A stretch of 64,000 nucleotides of DNA, from contig CAZBQJ010000001.1 in NCBI GenBank assembly GCA_964494085.1, positions 248,001 to 312,000 on the forward strand, read 5' to 3'. The notes under the pieces were generated by a model, which did no database searches, was not told the origin of the DNA, and saw only the letters and a program-made list of their open reading frames with translations. Positions 28,501-36,121 of the stretch are shown piece by piece. This DNA comes from CAZBQJ01 sp964494085. Its GTDB lineage: Bacteria > Patescibacteriota > Gracilibacteria > UBA1369. The position numbers and the translations under genes were made by a program. Each line of letters begins with the position of its first letter. Position 1 is the stretch's first letter.

Positions 28501-28898
28501 GCAAACGCTTCGGCATCAACATTTGTAACGGCTTGGGTGGAGTCAAGTGCTCCGCCATGGCCGGGTCGCCCAAAACCGAAACCTGCAATGGGGTCGATGA
28601 TGATTGCAACAGCATCGTCGACAACGGGTTAAGCTGTACTTGCAACCCGACCCCTGAAGTTTGCAATGGTATCGATGACAACTGTAATGGTACTGCTGAC
28701 GAAGGTTTCTCCGTCGGTACGACCTGCACAATCGGCATCGGGGCCTGCAAACGGACCGGTTTCATCATCTGTAACGGATTGGGTGGCACCACCTGTTCCG
28801 CTTCACCCGGTAGCGCCGGCCTGGAGATCTGCAGTGATGGCATCGACAATGATTGCGACGGTACAATCGACGAGCCTCCTCCGGCTTGCCTCCCGTAG
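25584..28898 (+). CDS. Lipoprotein-like protein with 12 MopE-type metal-binding repeats
   Basis: 1104 aa. A signal peptide ends at LLGSAC, a lipobox-like site (Gly at -3 is atypical). A Cys-rich module follows (CTNVLTDLDNCGDC, residues about 84-112), then from residue 118 twelve units of about 81 aa. Each unit has one CDGIDNNCNG..DEG loop, a VGIGACQRxG core, a GGVKCSAxPG stretch, and a second CNGIDDNCNG..DNGLSC loop. These Asp/Asn/Cys loops match the putative metal-binding motif of MopE-like proteins, frequent in Myxococcota and relatives. Base composition and the AGGAGG signal are unlike the neighbours, suggesting transfer. Likely extracellular, cation-dependent and disulfide-bonded; the actual role is unknown. 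Confidence 0.88.
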   Translation: MAKSARAAKHIVALWLIAMATMLLGSACDSYPTSEHCLTNGDPNCVDNAAGTGGTNMADSGSGGGINNPTCKYPQVECDPGTCTNVLTDLDNCGDCHFTCGDDASCVSGKCVADCIASPEVCDGVDNNCDGQIDEGFNLQTDCLVGIGACQRLGLLICDGSGGVKCSATPGAPGTESCDGTDNDCDSIADNGLNCEFIPTSEVCDGVDNDLDGIVDNGFPIGAPCTVGIGSCTRVGIYICDGTGGLKCSASPGSPGTEVCNGIDDNCSGSADEGLSCSCSPTPEVCDGIDNNCNGAVDEGCPIGDQCVVGIGACQRVGLYVIDGSGGVKCSATPGAPGTEVCDGIDNDCNGTADNGLSCGFIPQPELCDGVDNDLDGVVDNGFGIGSTCLVGTGACQRLGLVVCNGPASTTCSAIPGLPSTEVCNGIDDNCNGSADEGLSCSCVPKPEICDGIDNDCNGSVDELFPISTVCQVGIGACQRFGVIICKMDGSAGCTTNPGTPGVETCNGIDDDCDGLVDNGLSCPVCAPSTEVCNGIDDNCNSTVDEGFPVGAQCTVGIGACARTGFYICDPLTGGVKCTATAGTPGTEVCNGIDDNCNGSADEGLSCGLISQPEICDGIDNNLNGIVDEGFGVGSGCAVGVGACQRYGVYMCNGIGGVQCSAVAGAPKSETCNGIDDNCDGSADEGLACTCNPTTEVCDGVDNNCNGTVDDGFPVGTTCMVGVGACQRTGLLVCDGLGGIKCSVNPGVGSMEVCDGIDNNCNGTADEGLSCSCSAVTEVCDGVDNDCDSSVDEGFPVGETCSVGVGACQRLGIFVCNSSGGVKCSTTAGLAKAEICNGIDDNCDGSIDNGISCPLCVPSAEICDGVDNDCDGKVDEGFPLGSTCSVGVGSCARTGIIICNGVGSTACSAIPGSPGTEICNGVDDDCNGVADNGLSCQCSPSAEVCDGIDNNCNSSVDEGFGVGTPCNVGVGACKRFGINICNGLGGVKCSAMAGSPKTETCNGVDDDCNSIVDNGLSCTCNPTPEVCNGIDDNCNGTADEGFSVGTTCTIGIGACKRTGFIICNGLGGTTCSASPGSAGLEICSDGIDNDCDGTIDEPPPACLP

Positions 28899-28916
28899 CA
28901 ACTCTCCCCTAACCAG

Positions 28917-28934
28917 AAAACCTTCAACCAGGAG
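28917..28934 (+). repeat. Right copy of the 18-bp direct repeat
   Basis: AAAACCTTCAACCAGGAG, 16 of 18 identical to 25557-25574, lying 18 nt after the lipoprotein stop. It looks like a ribosome-binding site with no gene behind it: no ATG or GTG follows at the right distance and a TAG comes within 20 nt. It may be what is left of a following gene in the donor. Confidence 0.55.
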
Positions 28935-29006
28935 TTAGACAAGCAGCTAGAAAAGTCCTCAATCAAGTGCGTACGATTTGGTTAATTACCAGGTCAATCG
29001 CCTTCC

Positions 29007-29042
29007 ACAAAAAGCCCCGACTGTCAGCAGTCGGGGCTTTTA
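29007..29042 (+). terminator. Rho-independent terminator
   Basis: Perfect GC-rich stem AAAAGCCCCGACTG / CAGTCGGGGCTTTT with a 3-nt loop. It closes the transcript of the lipoprotein gene, separating it from the next gene. Confidence 0.92.
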
Positions 29043-29057
29043 TCTAGCTGCCCTAAT

Positions 29058-29085
29058 TTGACAAAATAGCTCTAAGGCGTATCAT
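29058..29085 (+). promoter_or_regulatory. Sigma-70-type promoter for the 29107 gene
   Basis: TTGACA at 29058-29063, 16-nt spacer, TATCAT at 29080-29085. Transcription would start near 29092, 15 nt before the ATG at 29107. Confidence 0.55.
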
Positions 29086-29106
29086 TGCCATAAATTGATA
29101 AATTAC

Positions 29107-29625
29107 ATGGGTAAAACTCCCCAAACCAAAAATTTAGCAGTTGGAATAAAAGAGTCCGATAGCGTAGAAGAAGAGGTAAACTCTCGCACAGACACCATTC
29201 CTGACGCTGAAGAGTCTGGAGTCAGACTATCTTCAAATTCAGTGGAGATCCTGATCAGTCAATTTCAAGACAGTTATCGAGACTCTTCAGTAGAAATAAT
29301 TGACTTGGAGATAATCAAGCTAAAATTTCGCTATAGTCTCTATGAAGTAATTAAAAAAGACTTTTTAAAGCCAATTTATCTCTTGATCAAGGCCGGAGCT
29401 TCCTTCAAAAAAATCGAAAAATTAGCTATAGAAAGAAATAGAGCCTTCCAAAATTACTTAAGATTATTAGAAAAGCCCTTATACAAAAACCTACTCAGCG
29501 ATATGATCCTATTCCAATTGGAATGTCTTCCCGAAACAACTGATTGGACTTCGTTGGAAGGACTTAACGAAGCCAAGAGTAAAATCCTGGATTTCTTTGA
29601 CTTACCTCCATCGAGCGCGGCCTAA
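29107..29625 (+). CDS. Hypothetical helical protein
   Basis: 172 aa from the ATG at 29107; a TTG at 29095 is in frame but would sit at the transcription start. Polar first 45 residues, then helical sequence with FQDSYRDSSV, close to FENSYRDYQV of the 14413 protein, and a C-terminal LECLPETTDW segment. No signal peptide, membrane helix or known motif. Probably a distant relative of the 14413 protein. Confidence 0.6.
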   Translation: MGKTPQTKNLAVGIKESDSVEEEVNSRTDTIPDAEESGVRLSSNSVEILISQFQDSYRDSSVEIIDLEIIKLKFRYSLYEVIKKDFLKPIYLLIKAGASFKKIEKLAIERNRAFQNYLRLLEKPLYKNLLSDMILFQLECLPETTDWTSLEGLNEAKSKILDFFDLPPSSAA

Positions 29626-29640
29626 ATTCCAGGCTAATTA

Positions 29641-30297
29641 TCAAGAAATAACCTTTTTGTCCCGCCCCATAAGCCCAACCGCTCTCTGCGCCAATTGAGG
29701 CCATTTGGAAGCTGATTCATGTAACCGTGCGATTTTCTCTTCCGGAACTCCGGCCTGACGGGCTTTTTCCTCCAATTCTTTGGTTTGCGCCTCAAAACTT
29801 TTGGCACTCCATTTATTGGCTTTAAAAAAGTAATCAGCTACATCACCCAGCACAGGTATAGCACCAACTGCAAAGTCAGCTGCCACCAACCCCACAATTT
29901 TCAGATATGCTCCAATCCCCAAATCTGCCTTCTTGGCTTCATACAATAGATACATCCCAGACACAATGGAAGACCCGGCATCACCCAATTCTGGAATCAA
30001 TGAAAGCAATGGATCCAAGCCAATATCATCAGCCACCTTGGCAAATAATTTTACTCTTTCTTCTGAACTTTTGGCAGTCTGAAGTTGCTCCAAAATCCTT
30101 TTCTGCTCTGGAGTCAACTGAGCTTCTCGCTCTTCTCTCGAAGTTTCATAAACCTCCTTTTTCAAACCTTCAATATGCTCACTGGCTTTCCCTTTAACTG
30201 TTTCCACAGCCTGAGTACGATCGACAGTCCGCTCAATTCGTTCCGCTGGAGACTTCTTGTCAAATTCTATCTTGTTCGGTTCATTATCATTAGCCAT
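29641..30297 (-). CDS. DUF4112 domain protein
   Basis: 218 aa. The N-terminal 85 residues are charged and helical. From about residue 88 the DUF4112 domain is clear: DDIGLDPLLSLIPELGDAGSS, a membrane-like YLLYEAKK...LKIVGLVAADFAVG stretch, and AIPVLGDVADYFFKANKWS. This domain is typical of small membrane-associated proteins of unknown function. The gene converges on the 29107 gene with 15 nt between them. Confidence 0.85.
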   Translation of the reverse strand: MANDNEPNKIEFDKKSPAERIERTVDRTQAVETVKGKASEHIEGLKKEVYETSREEREAQLTPEQKRILEQLQTAKSSEERVKLFAKVADDIGLDPLLSLIPELGDAGSSIVSGMYLLYEAKKADLGIGAYLKIVGLVAADFAVGAIPVLGDVADYFFKANKWSAKSFEAQTKELEEKARQAGVPEEKIARLHESASKWPQLAQRAVGLMGRDKKVIS

Positions 30298-30326
30298 AAT
30301 CTTTTTGTTTTAAATTACTTCTGTAC

Positions 30327-30332
30327 ATTATA
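30327..30332 (-). promoter_or_regulatory. -10 box for the DUF4112 gene
   Basis: TATAAT on the minus strand, 30 nt before the ATG. The leader that follows contains AATTTAAAACAAAAA, nearly identical to the leader of rpiB at 34534. Confidence 0.55.
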
Positions 30333-30449
30333 CAATAATACGCAGGAAACTGCAATACACACGAATAGACACCTAACACTAGCCTAAAATCATTCAGAAT
30401 GGTAAGTTTTCACTACTAAACAAACCAGAACATAAACCAAAATAATAAT

Positions 30450-30893
30450 ATGAAACTTTCCAGTCCCAATTTTGAAAATAATTCTCCCATCCCCTTTCAA
30501 TACACTTGCCAAGGACAAAATACTTCTCCTCAATTGGACATTTCCAATGTTCCCTCAGAAGCAAAATCATTGGCATTATTACTGGACGATCCGGACGCTA
30601 CCAACGGTGAATTCAACCACTGGACAATCTGGAATATTCCTCCTGATACCAAAACCATCAAAGCAAATGTCGGTCCATCATTTGCGGTTCAGGGTCAAAA
30701 TGGAGCTTCCCAGCAAGGATTCACCGGCCCCTGCCCACCTACTGGAGTACATCGCTATTTTTTCAAGCTCTATGCCTTACGCGAAATGCTCGACCTTCCT
30801 ACAACCGCCAACAAAATAGATTTGGAAAAAGCAATGAAAGGCAAAGTTATCGGTCAAGTTCAATTAATGGGCACTTACAAAAAAACTCGTTAG
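30450..30893 (+). CDS. YbhB/YbcL family (PEBP-like) protein
   Basis: 147 aa, a single phosphatidylethanolamine-binding-protein fold without signal peptide. Family signatures: QYTCQGQNTSPQLDIS near residue 18, LLLDDPDATNGEFNHWTIWNI (residues 46-66) with the conserved DPD and H, GFTGPCPPTGVHRYFFKLYAL (residues 90-111), and a C-terminal GKVIGQVQLMGTY. Bacterial members are called Raf kinase inhibitor-like; the biochemical role is unclear. It ends 2 nt from the convergent ABC transporter gene. Confidence 0.92.
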   Translation: MKLSSPNFENNSPIPFQYTCQGQNTSPQLDISNVPSEAKSLALLLDDPDATNGEFNHWTIWNIPPDTKTIKANVGPSFAVQGQNGASQQGFTGPCPPTGVHRYFFKLYALREMLDLPTTANKIDLEKAMKGKVIGQVQLMGTYKKTR

Positions 30894-30895
30894 CC

Positions 30896-32691
30896 CTATT
30901 TGGCTAGCAACCCATCCACTTGTAAATCCACCAGGTCTTTATAAACACCATTCCTACGCATTAATTGAACATGCGTACCTTCCTCTTTCAAACGTCCTTT
31001 ATCTAAAACGATAATTTTACTGGCTTTTCTTACTGTAGAAAGGCGATGAGCTATCACAATCGAAGTTCTACCCTTCATCACCTGCTCCAGAGCCTCCTGG
31101 ACAACTTTCTCACTGACACTGTCCAGAGCGGAAGTAGCTTCATCCAAAATCAAAATCGGGGGGTTCTTCAGGATTACACGCGCGATCGCCACCCTTTGTT
31201 TTTGTCCTCCAGATAATTTCAAGCCCCGTTCACCTACTAAAGTCTGATAGCCTTTCGGTTGAGAAACAATGAATTCATGGATATTAGCCAGCTTGGCGGC
31301 ACGGATAATCTCCGCCTTTTTTGCCGTAGGTTTGGCATAGGCGATATTGTTATAAATGGTCTCATTAAACATGGAATTATCCTGCATCACCAAGCCAATA
31401 TTCTCCCTCAGTGACTTTAAAGTAACCTCACGAATATTCTGACCATCAATCAAAATAGCACCTCCGGTAACATCATAAAACCTGGAAAGTAAGGCTGCTA
31501 AAGTAGACTTCCCGGCACCGGAGTGCCCAACTAAGGCAGTCATTTTCCCTGGCTCAGCTACAAAAGAAAGTTGATTTATTATCTTCAACTTTTCATATTG
31601 GAAATCCACCTTTCCAAATTCTATCTTCCCCTGCTTGACCTTGATATCCTTGGCTCCAGGCACATCAATAACTTTATTCATTTCATCGAAGAGGTCCTCC
31701 GCCGCATTTAAATATCCACAATTTCTTTGTAAATTCCTTAACTGGCTCCCCAGAGATTGAAGTGGGGAATAGATAGCTCCAGAAATACTCAAAAACATGA
31801 TCACCGTACCGAGGGTAGTCATTCCCAAACTAATCAAATAAATTCCCCCGAAAAAGATCACCAGGCGATTAAACAATCCAACCATATAGCTGGCCGTACC
31901 AATCATCCCCCAACGGGTAGAAACTTTAGCCTGTTTTTTCGACACTGAAGCTATCTTCTTGAGCAAGTTCCCCAAATGGAAATCCTCCCGCGCAAAACTT
32001 TTTACAGCCATAATATTAGCGGCAGTATCATGAGCTGTCCCCCAAAATTTTTCAAATTCTCTCATTATTTTATCTTGCAAAATCCCAGTTTTCTTTTGAC
32101 CAAAAAAGAAAATCCACAAATATATCGGTACCATCAAAAGTAAGATCAAAGTCATCTGCCAACTAACTACAAAACCCAAAACCAACATTGATATGGCCGT
32201 CAGCCAACTAGGCAAAAATTCTTCAGCAATAAAAATACTATTATTCCAAATCCCGTCAACGGCACGATCTAATTTTTTCAAAACTTCACCGGATTTCCTG
32301 GAAAGATGTTTGCTGACATCCAGATAAAAAAATACCTCAAATGCGCCAGCATAATAATAATAATCAACTTCAGCCAATTTACTGGAAAAATTCAGACGAT
32401 AAATCGAGAAAGTGATCAAATTCAATAAACTGACCACAGTCCAGATACCCAATAACCAGAAAATATAATTAAAATCCGGTTTACCCTGATTTAATTGAGT
32501 CAAAGCATCAATTACCAAACGGTAAATATTCGGCTCCACCAAGGCAATACCGACCGATACAACTAGGAGAACCAGGGCCACCAGGAATTTTTATAGACAG
32601 GCTTTAAAAAAAGCCACATAAAGCGAAAAGCCCGCCCATATTTGACTTTTTCTTCACGTTTTTTCCTATTTTTCGTCTTCTTGGGAGCCAT
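30896..32691 (-). pseudogene. ABC exporter (ATP-binding/permease), frameshifted near the N-terminus
   Basis: The long frame begins with a GTG at 32581 and encodes 561 aa: a six-helix transmembrane domain, Walker A GHSGAGKST, signature LSGGQ, Walker B ILILDEATSALD and the H-loop in IAHRLST. It lacks the usual N-terminal part. That part (MAPKKTKNRKKREEK...FRFMWLFLKPVYK) is encoded just upstream in another frame, from an ATG at 32691. One extra base in the T5 run at 32588-32592 (minus strand A5) would join both into a normal protein of about 598 aa. Either a sequencing error or a real inactivating deletion. Likely a lipid or drug flippase of the MsbA/ABCB class. Confidence 0.8.
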
Positions 32692-32758
32692 TTAATTTGC
32701 AAATTTTAAAAACTATACTATCATACGCAGGCAATCGCTGATCGGTAGGAAAAGCTTA

Positions 32759-32768
32759 TGCTAAAAAT
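32759..32768 (+). promoter_or_regulatory. Extended -10 promoter for tRNA-Arg
   Basis: TGCTAAAAAT preceded by TA, closely matching TATGCTAAAAT before the tRNA-Thr gene at a similar distance (about 34 nt here, 24 nt there). The shared form supports both. Confidence 0.5.
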
Positions 32769-32801
32769 TCCTGATGATCAAGCCGATTAAAGCACCTTTG
32801 T

Positions 32802-32878
32802 GAGCCCGTAGCTCAGCTGGATAGAGCGTTGGCTTGCGGAGCCAAAGGTCGCGCGTTCGACTCGCGCCGGGCTCACCA
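32802..32878 (+). tRNA. tRNA-Arg (anticodon GCG)
   Basis: 77 nt with complete cloverleaf: acceptor GAGCCCG/CGGGCTC, D stem GCTC/GAGC, anticodon stem TTGGC/GCCAA with loop TTGCGGA, T stem GCGCG/CGCGC with TTCGACT loop, and encoded CCA. Anticodon GCG reads CGC and CGU. Most bacteria read this box with ACG, edited to ICG, so GCG is noteworthy. Confidence 0.95.
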
Positions 32879-32898
32879 TTTTACAAAACAGGTCAATA

Positions 32899-32907
32899 TG
32901 GTGTAAT
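32899..32907 (+). promoter_or_regulatory. Probable extended -10 promoter for the 32944 gene
   Basis: TGGTGTAAT, one mismatch from TGNTATAAT, 37 nt before the ATG. Confidence 0.4.
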
Positions 32908-32943
32908 ATAGATAGATCAATTTTATCTTATTGCTTCATATTC

Positions 32944-33411
32944 ATGCAGTACAAACCGGCCAACGGACTAATCGCCTTTCTTATCGCCATTGCCGTGATA
33001 ACTTCTTCCAGTGGACTCGCCTACTTGTCTCTGGCGGGGACTGACTTCATCACCAATCAATTCAACGAAGCCAGCCTCTTTTATGGTAAAAACATTTTTA
33101 AAAATACTAGCGAACAATGTGAATTTATCGACAGTCGTTTGGCTGACCCTAACCTGAGGAATCCAGCATTCATTGATAAATACACAAAAAACCGAGAAAG
33201 TTTAAATTGTTCAGTGTTAGAAGCCCGCCATGGCAGTGCCAATCCCGATTTCACTTTAAATCCCGCACAATTATCCGGATTTCTTCATCAAGCCAGTTCA
33301 GGTGAACAAACCTATCTGGGCAGCAATAATTTCTTCGCTTACTTATTGCATCTGACCGAAAACCAAGCAACCGGTACCGGTGCAGGCGACTCTAACCCCT
33401 CAGAGAATTAA
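32944..33411 (+). CDS. Hypothetical membrane-anchored protein
   Basis: 155 aa. One hydrophobic segment at residues 8-32 (GLIAFLIAIAVITSSSGLAYL), with a short basic N-terminus, precedes a polar domain with two cysteines (EQC, LNC) and a Gly/Thr-rich end. The shape resembles a type II membrane protein or a pilin-like or secretion-associated protein, but no cleavage motif is clear. The last 20 nt overlap the convergent rpe gene. Function unknown. Confidence 0.6.
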   Translation: MQYKPANGLIAFLIAIAVITSSSGLAYLSLAGTDFITNQFNEASLFYGKNIFKNTSEQCEFIDSRLADPNLRNPAFIDKYTKNRESLNCSVLEARHGSANPDFTLNPAQLSGFLHQASSGEQTYLGSNNFFAYLLHLTENQATGTGAGDSNPSEN

Positions 33412-34036
33412 TCGCCGCAATCCTATCTTTGGCATGAAAAACATAAGATCCTGCCACCAGAATATCCGCACCTGCTTCGCGACATAGTTTCGCAGTATCT
33501 GCATTGACACCACCATCAACTTCTACCAAGATGTCTGGTCGCAGACTTTTCAATTGTTTAATTTTGTCTATAGCCAAATCAATAAACCTTTGTCCACCAA
33601 ATCCCGGATTCACACTCATCACCAAAACCATCTCAAGGCCTGGTAAGATATCTTTCAATACTTCTACTCCTGTTGGAGGATTCAGGGCAACCGCTGCTTT
33701 CATCCCCAATTCTTTGATTTTGGTGATCACCTTCTGCAAATCTGAACAGGCTTCATAATGCACTGTGACCGAGGCCACACCTATTTCCGCCAATTCCTCC
33801 AGATACTTTTGCGGATCTTCAACCATCAAATGGCAGTCCAAGGGTAGTTTGGTCTTTATACAGCGGATCACTGGAGCGCCAAAAGTCAGATTGGGCACGA
33901 AATGGTAATCCATCACATCCACATGGATCAAATCCGCAGCGCTTTCCACAGAGGCAATATCTGCATTCAAATCACCAAAATCCGCCGAAAGAATCGACGG
34001 AGCTATCAGTACTTTTTTAGGTATATCTCTATTCAT
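33392..34036 (-). CDS. rpe: Ribulose-phosphate 3-epimerase
   Basis: 214-aa TIM barrel interconverting ribulose 5-phosphate and xylulose 5-phosphate. Motifs: APSILSADFGDL at the N-terminus; the metal-site strand LIHVDVMDYHFVPNLTFG (family HxDVMDGxFVPN, with Tyr for Gly); the HLMV histidine; VMSVNPGFGGQ; and VDGGVN with the catalytic Asp. It sits 9 nt after rpiB on the same strand, so the two pentose-phosphate isomerases form an operon. Confidence 0.95.
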   Translation of the reverse strand: MNRDIPKKVLIAPSILSADFGDLNADIASVESAADLIHVDVMDYHFVPNLTFGAPVIRCIKTKLPLDCHLMVEDPQKYLEELAEIGVASVTVHYEACSDLQKVITKIKELGMKAAVALNPPTGVEVLKDILPGLEMVLVMSVNPGFGGQRFIDLAIDKIKQLKSLRPDILVEVDGGVNADTAKLCREAGADILVAGSYVFHAKDRIAAINSLRG

Positions 34037-34045
34037 TTTAGTCGA

Positions 34046-34534
34046 TTAACAACGACCTTCATCAGGTGTTCCACGGCTATCCTTACTCTGCTTTTCAATT
34101 TTACCGATTCGTCTTACATGACGCTCTTCAGAATCAAATTCAGTATCAACAAAAGTCCCCAGAATGGCTTTGGCCATTTCATCGGCTGTAAAGCTGGATC
34201 CCAAACAAAGTACATTGGCATTGTTATGAGATCGTGCCAATCTGGCTGTTTCTTCATTATTGGCTAAAACAGCTCTAATTCCCTTATGTCGATTCGCAGA
34301 AATTGACATTCCTACGCCAGTTCCACAGATCAACACCCCAAAAGAGTCTTGATTTTCCACAACTTTCTCACATACTTCACGACTAATATCAGGATAATCA
34401 GTAGCATCATTGGTAAACACTCCCAAATCCAATACTTTAAAATCCTCTTGCCCCTGGAATTTTTCAGTCAGGTAATCTTTGAGAACCTTTTTTAAATTTA
34501 ATCCAGCATGATCTGATCCCAAATAAATTTCCAT
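34046..34534 (-). CDS. rpiB: Ribose-5-phosphate isomerase B
   Basis: 162-aa RpiB/LacAB family enzyme interconverting ribose 5-phosphate and ribulose 5-phosphate. It shows the N-terminal GSDHAG, the active-site CGTGVGMSISANRHKGIRA, and HNNANVLCLGS. The C-terminal 20 residues are polar and extra. First gene of the rpiB-rpe pair. Confidence 0.95.
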   Translation of the reverse strand: MEIYLGSDHAGLNLKKVLKDYLTEKFQGQEDFKVLDLGVFTNDATDYPDISREVCEKVVENQDSFGVLICGTGVGMSISANRHKGIRAVLANNEETARLARSHNNANVLCLGSSFTADEMAKAILGTFVDTEFDSEERHVRRIGKIEKQSKDSRGTPDEGRC

Positions 34535-34564
34535 AATTTTTTGTTTTAAATTGTCTTTCCCTAT

Positions 34565-34573
34565 ATTATAACA
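34565..34573 (-). promoter_or_regulatory. Extended -10 promoter for rpiB-rpe
   Basis: TGTTATAAT on the minus strand, 30 nt before the rpiB ATG, with an AT-rich leader lacking a Shine-Dalgarno. Confidence 0.65.
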
Positions 34574-34658
34574 CTTGTGCGGGCTTATTTAAAGCCAGAG
34601 ATTCACGACGCACAGCAATCTCAAACATTGCCATCAAAACCACCATCAAGCACGACAA

Positions 34659-35600
34659 ATGACCGAGACTAGCTCACTACGAAAAATCTTTGGCGAACAA
34701 TTAGAAAAACTTGGGCACAAGACCAAGAATCTCTTTGTGCTGGATTCTGATTTGAGCAACAACCTCTATACATTACATTTTGCCAAAAGTTTCCCGGATA
34801 GGCATTTCACTGTAGAATTAGGTGAAAGCAGCATGCTCGCCATGGCCGCCGGAATGGCCATTAGAAAAAAAATCGTTACAGTCTGTGCCGAGGCTTCACC
34901 ATTATTAGGGAAAGGCTTTGACATGCTTAGAAATGCTATCGCTGTCCCTAATTTAAATATCAAAATCATCCTTTCCAATATCGGCCTCGGCAATCTCGAG
35001 GAAGGAGTTGCACGAACTTGTACCGAAGATCTGGCCATGCTCCAAACATTACCCAATCTAAAAATCTTTACTCCAACCGACCAATTTGAACTACGCTCCA
35101 TGTTGGAATGGACTATTAATGACTATGGACCAACCGTAATCCGTTTGGGTAAACATTGTCTGGAAGACTACCTGGATAGCAATTACAATTTCTCTCCGGG
35201 TCGCCCAATCATTATCCGTCGCGGAGAACAAATCTGTTTTTTCAGTTATGGATGTATGTTGGGTGAAGCCTATCGGGCCGCTTCCGAACTCGAACATCGG
35301 GGCGTATCGGTACAAGTCATCAGTCTTTCCTCCATCGTCCCCTTAAATGAAGAAAAAATCATTGAATTAATCCAAAATTATGAATTATTGGTGACCATAG
35401 AAGATCATCATTTGCATGGAGGGATCGGCTCATTGATTAGTGATTTATTGGTAAAACACCAATTGCCAAAAAAACTGATCAAATTAGGATTGAACAGTCC
35501 ACTCGAACCGGGAAAATATGAAGACACCCTCAATAAATACAATCTTTCCAGTAAAGGTATTTATGCCAGCGTCAAAGAAAATTGGATCAATTCCAACTAA
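34659..35600 (+). CDS. Transketolase-like protein, C-terminal half
   Basis: 313 aa covering the pyrimidine-binding and C-terminal domains of transketolase. VELGESSMLAMAAGMA (residues 52-67) matches the family GIAEQNMxGxAAGLA, with E56 as the cofactor-activating glutamate. RNAIAVPNLNIKIILSNIG and EDLAMLQTLPNLKIFTPTD match SHAG and EDIALMRALPNxxVxxPAD. However, the family histidines are replaced (SHAG reads SNIG at 106-109, and ATHQ reads ARTC at 118-121). The matching N-terminal half is encoded 1 kb away on the other strand. Divergent from rpiB; its last 14 nt overlap the DUF192 gene. Confidence 0.8.
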   Translation: MTETSSLRKIFGEQLEKLGHKTKNLFVLDSDLSNNLYTLHFAKSFPDRHFTVELGESSMLAMAAGMAIRKKIVTVCAEASPLLGKGFDMLRNAIAVPNLNIKIILSNIGLGNLEEGVARTCTEDLAMLQTLPNLKIFTPTDQFELRSMLEWTINDYGPTVIRLGKHCLEDYLDSNYNFSPGRPIIIRRGEQICFFSYGCMLGEAYRAASELEHRGVSVQVISLSSIVPLNEEKIIELIQNYELLVTIEDHHLHGGIGSLISDLLVKHQLPKKLIKLGLNSPLEPGKYEDTLNKYNLSSKGIYASVKENWINSN

Positions 35601-36108
35601 CGGTATCCCCCAGCTTCAAGCCCAATCTATCGGCCTCTCCGGCATTAATTTCCAAAACATATCTCACTGGTTTGCGAGGGGAAATCTTTAGGCAGTCAGC
35701 ATCGCTCCCCGTACAAGGCTGAGCATTGCGAACGATATCCTGAATTATTCCTTTTTGGTCGATAAAGACCATGTCCAAAGGGAAAAGTGTGTCTTTCATC
35801 CAGAAATAAAGAACCCCCTGTTTATCAAAAATAAACAACATTCCCCGGTCTTGATCCAGATTTAGACGATTCATCAAACCGATTTTGCGCTGTTGATCAG
35901 TTGAAGCTATTTCTACCTGCATTTGATGTTGGGAGTTTCCTGATTTGATAGTTAATTGCTTGACCGATAATCCCGAATTAATCATGGTGGGTTGATTATT
36001 GTTAATGGTTTGCATACTGTCAGTCTTCACTTCATTACCCCCGATACCGACGCATCCACCAAGTAGCAGCAAGCTCACCATTCCCACTAAATACATATTT
36101 TTTCTCAT
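35587..36108 (-). CDS. DUF192 lipoprotein
   Basis: 173 aa from the ATG at 36108 (MRKNMYLVGMVSLLLLGGC), which gives a lipoprotein signal with lipobox LLGGC. The longer frame to 36165 would overlap lepB. The DUF192 domain (residues about 65-173) shows the RKIGLMNRLNLDQDRGMLFIF and YFWMKDTLFPLDMVFID signatures and ends AGEADRLGLKLGD. Function unknown; these are small beta-barrel exported proteins. It begins 13 nt after the lepB stop, in an apparent operon. Confidence 0.9.
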   Translation of the reverse strand: MRKNMYLVGMVSLLLLGGCVGIGGNEVKTDSMQTINNNQPTMINSGLSVKQLTIKSGNSQHQMQVEIASTDQQRKIGLMNRLNLDQDRGMLFIFDKQGVLYFWMKDTLFPLDMVFIDQKGIIQDIVRNAQPCTGSDADCLKISPRKPVRYVLEINAGEADRLGLKLGDTVSWN

Positions 36109-36121
36109 ACTGATAATCGAC

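Noticed and set aside
26841..28966. Long antisense and shifted reading frames inside the repeat lipoprotein gene
   Set aside because: They are shadows produced by the repeated codon pattern; the plus-strand frame has the signal peptide, ribosome-binding site and terminator.
32582..32612. Programmed -1 frameshift at the T7A slippery run in the ABC transporter
   Set aside because: A -1 slip there enters a frame that meets TAA within five codons, before the main frame opens. The indel has to lie at 32582-32592, best in the A5 run.
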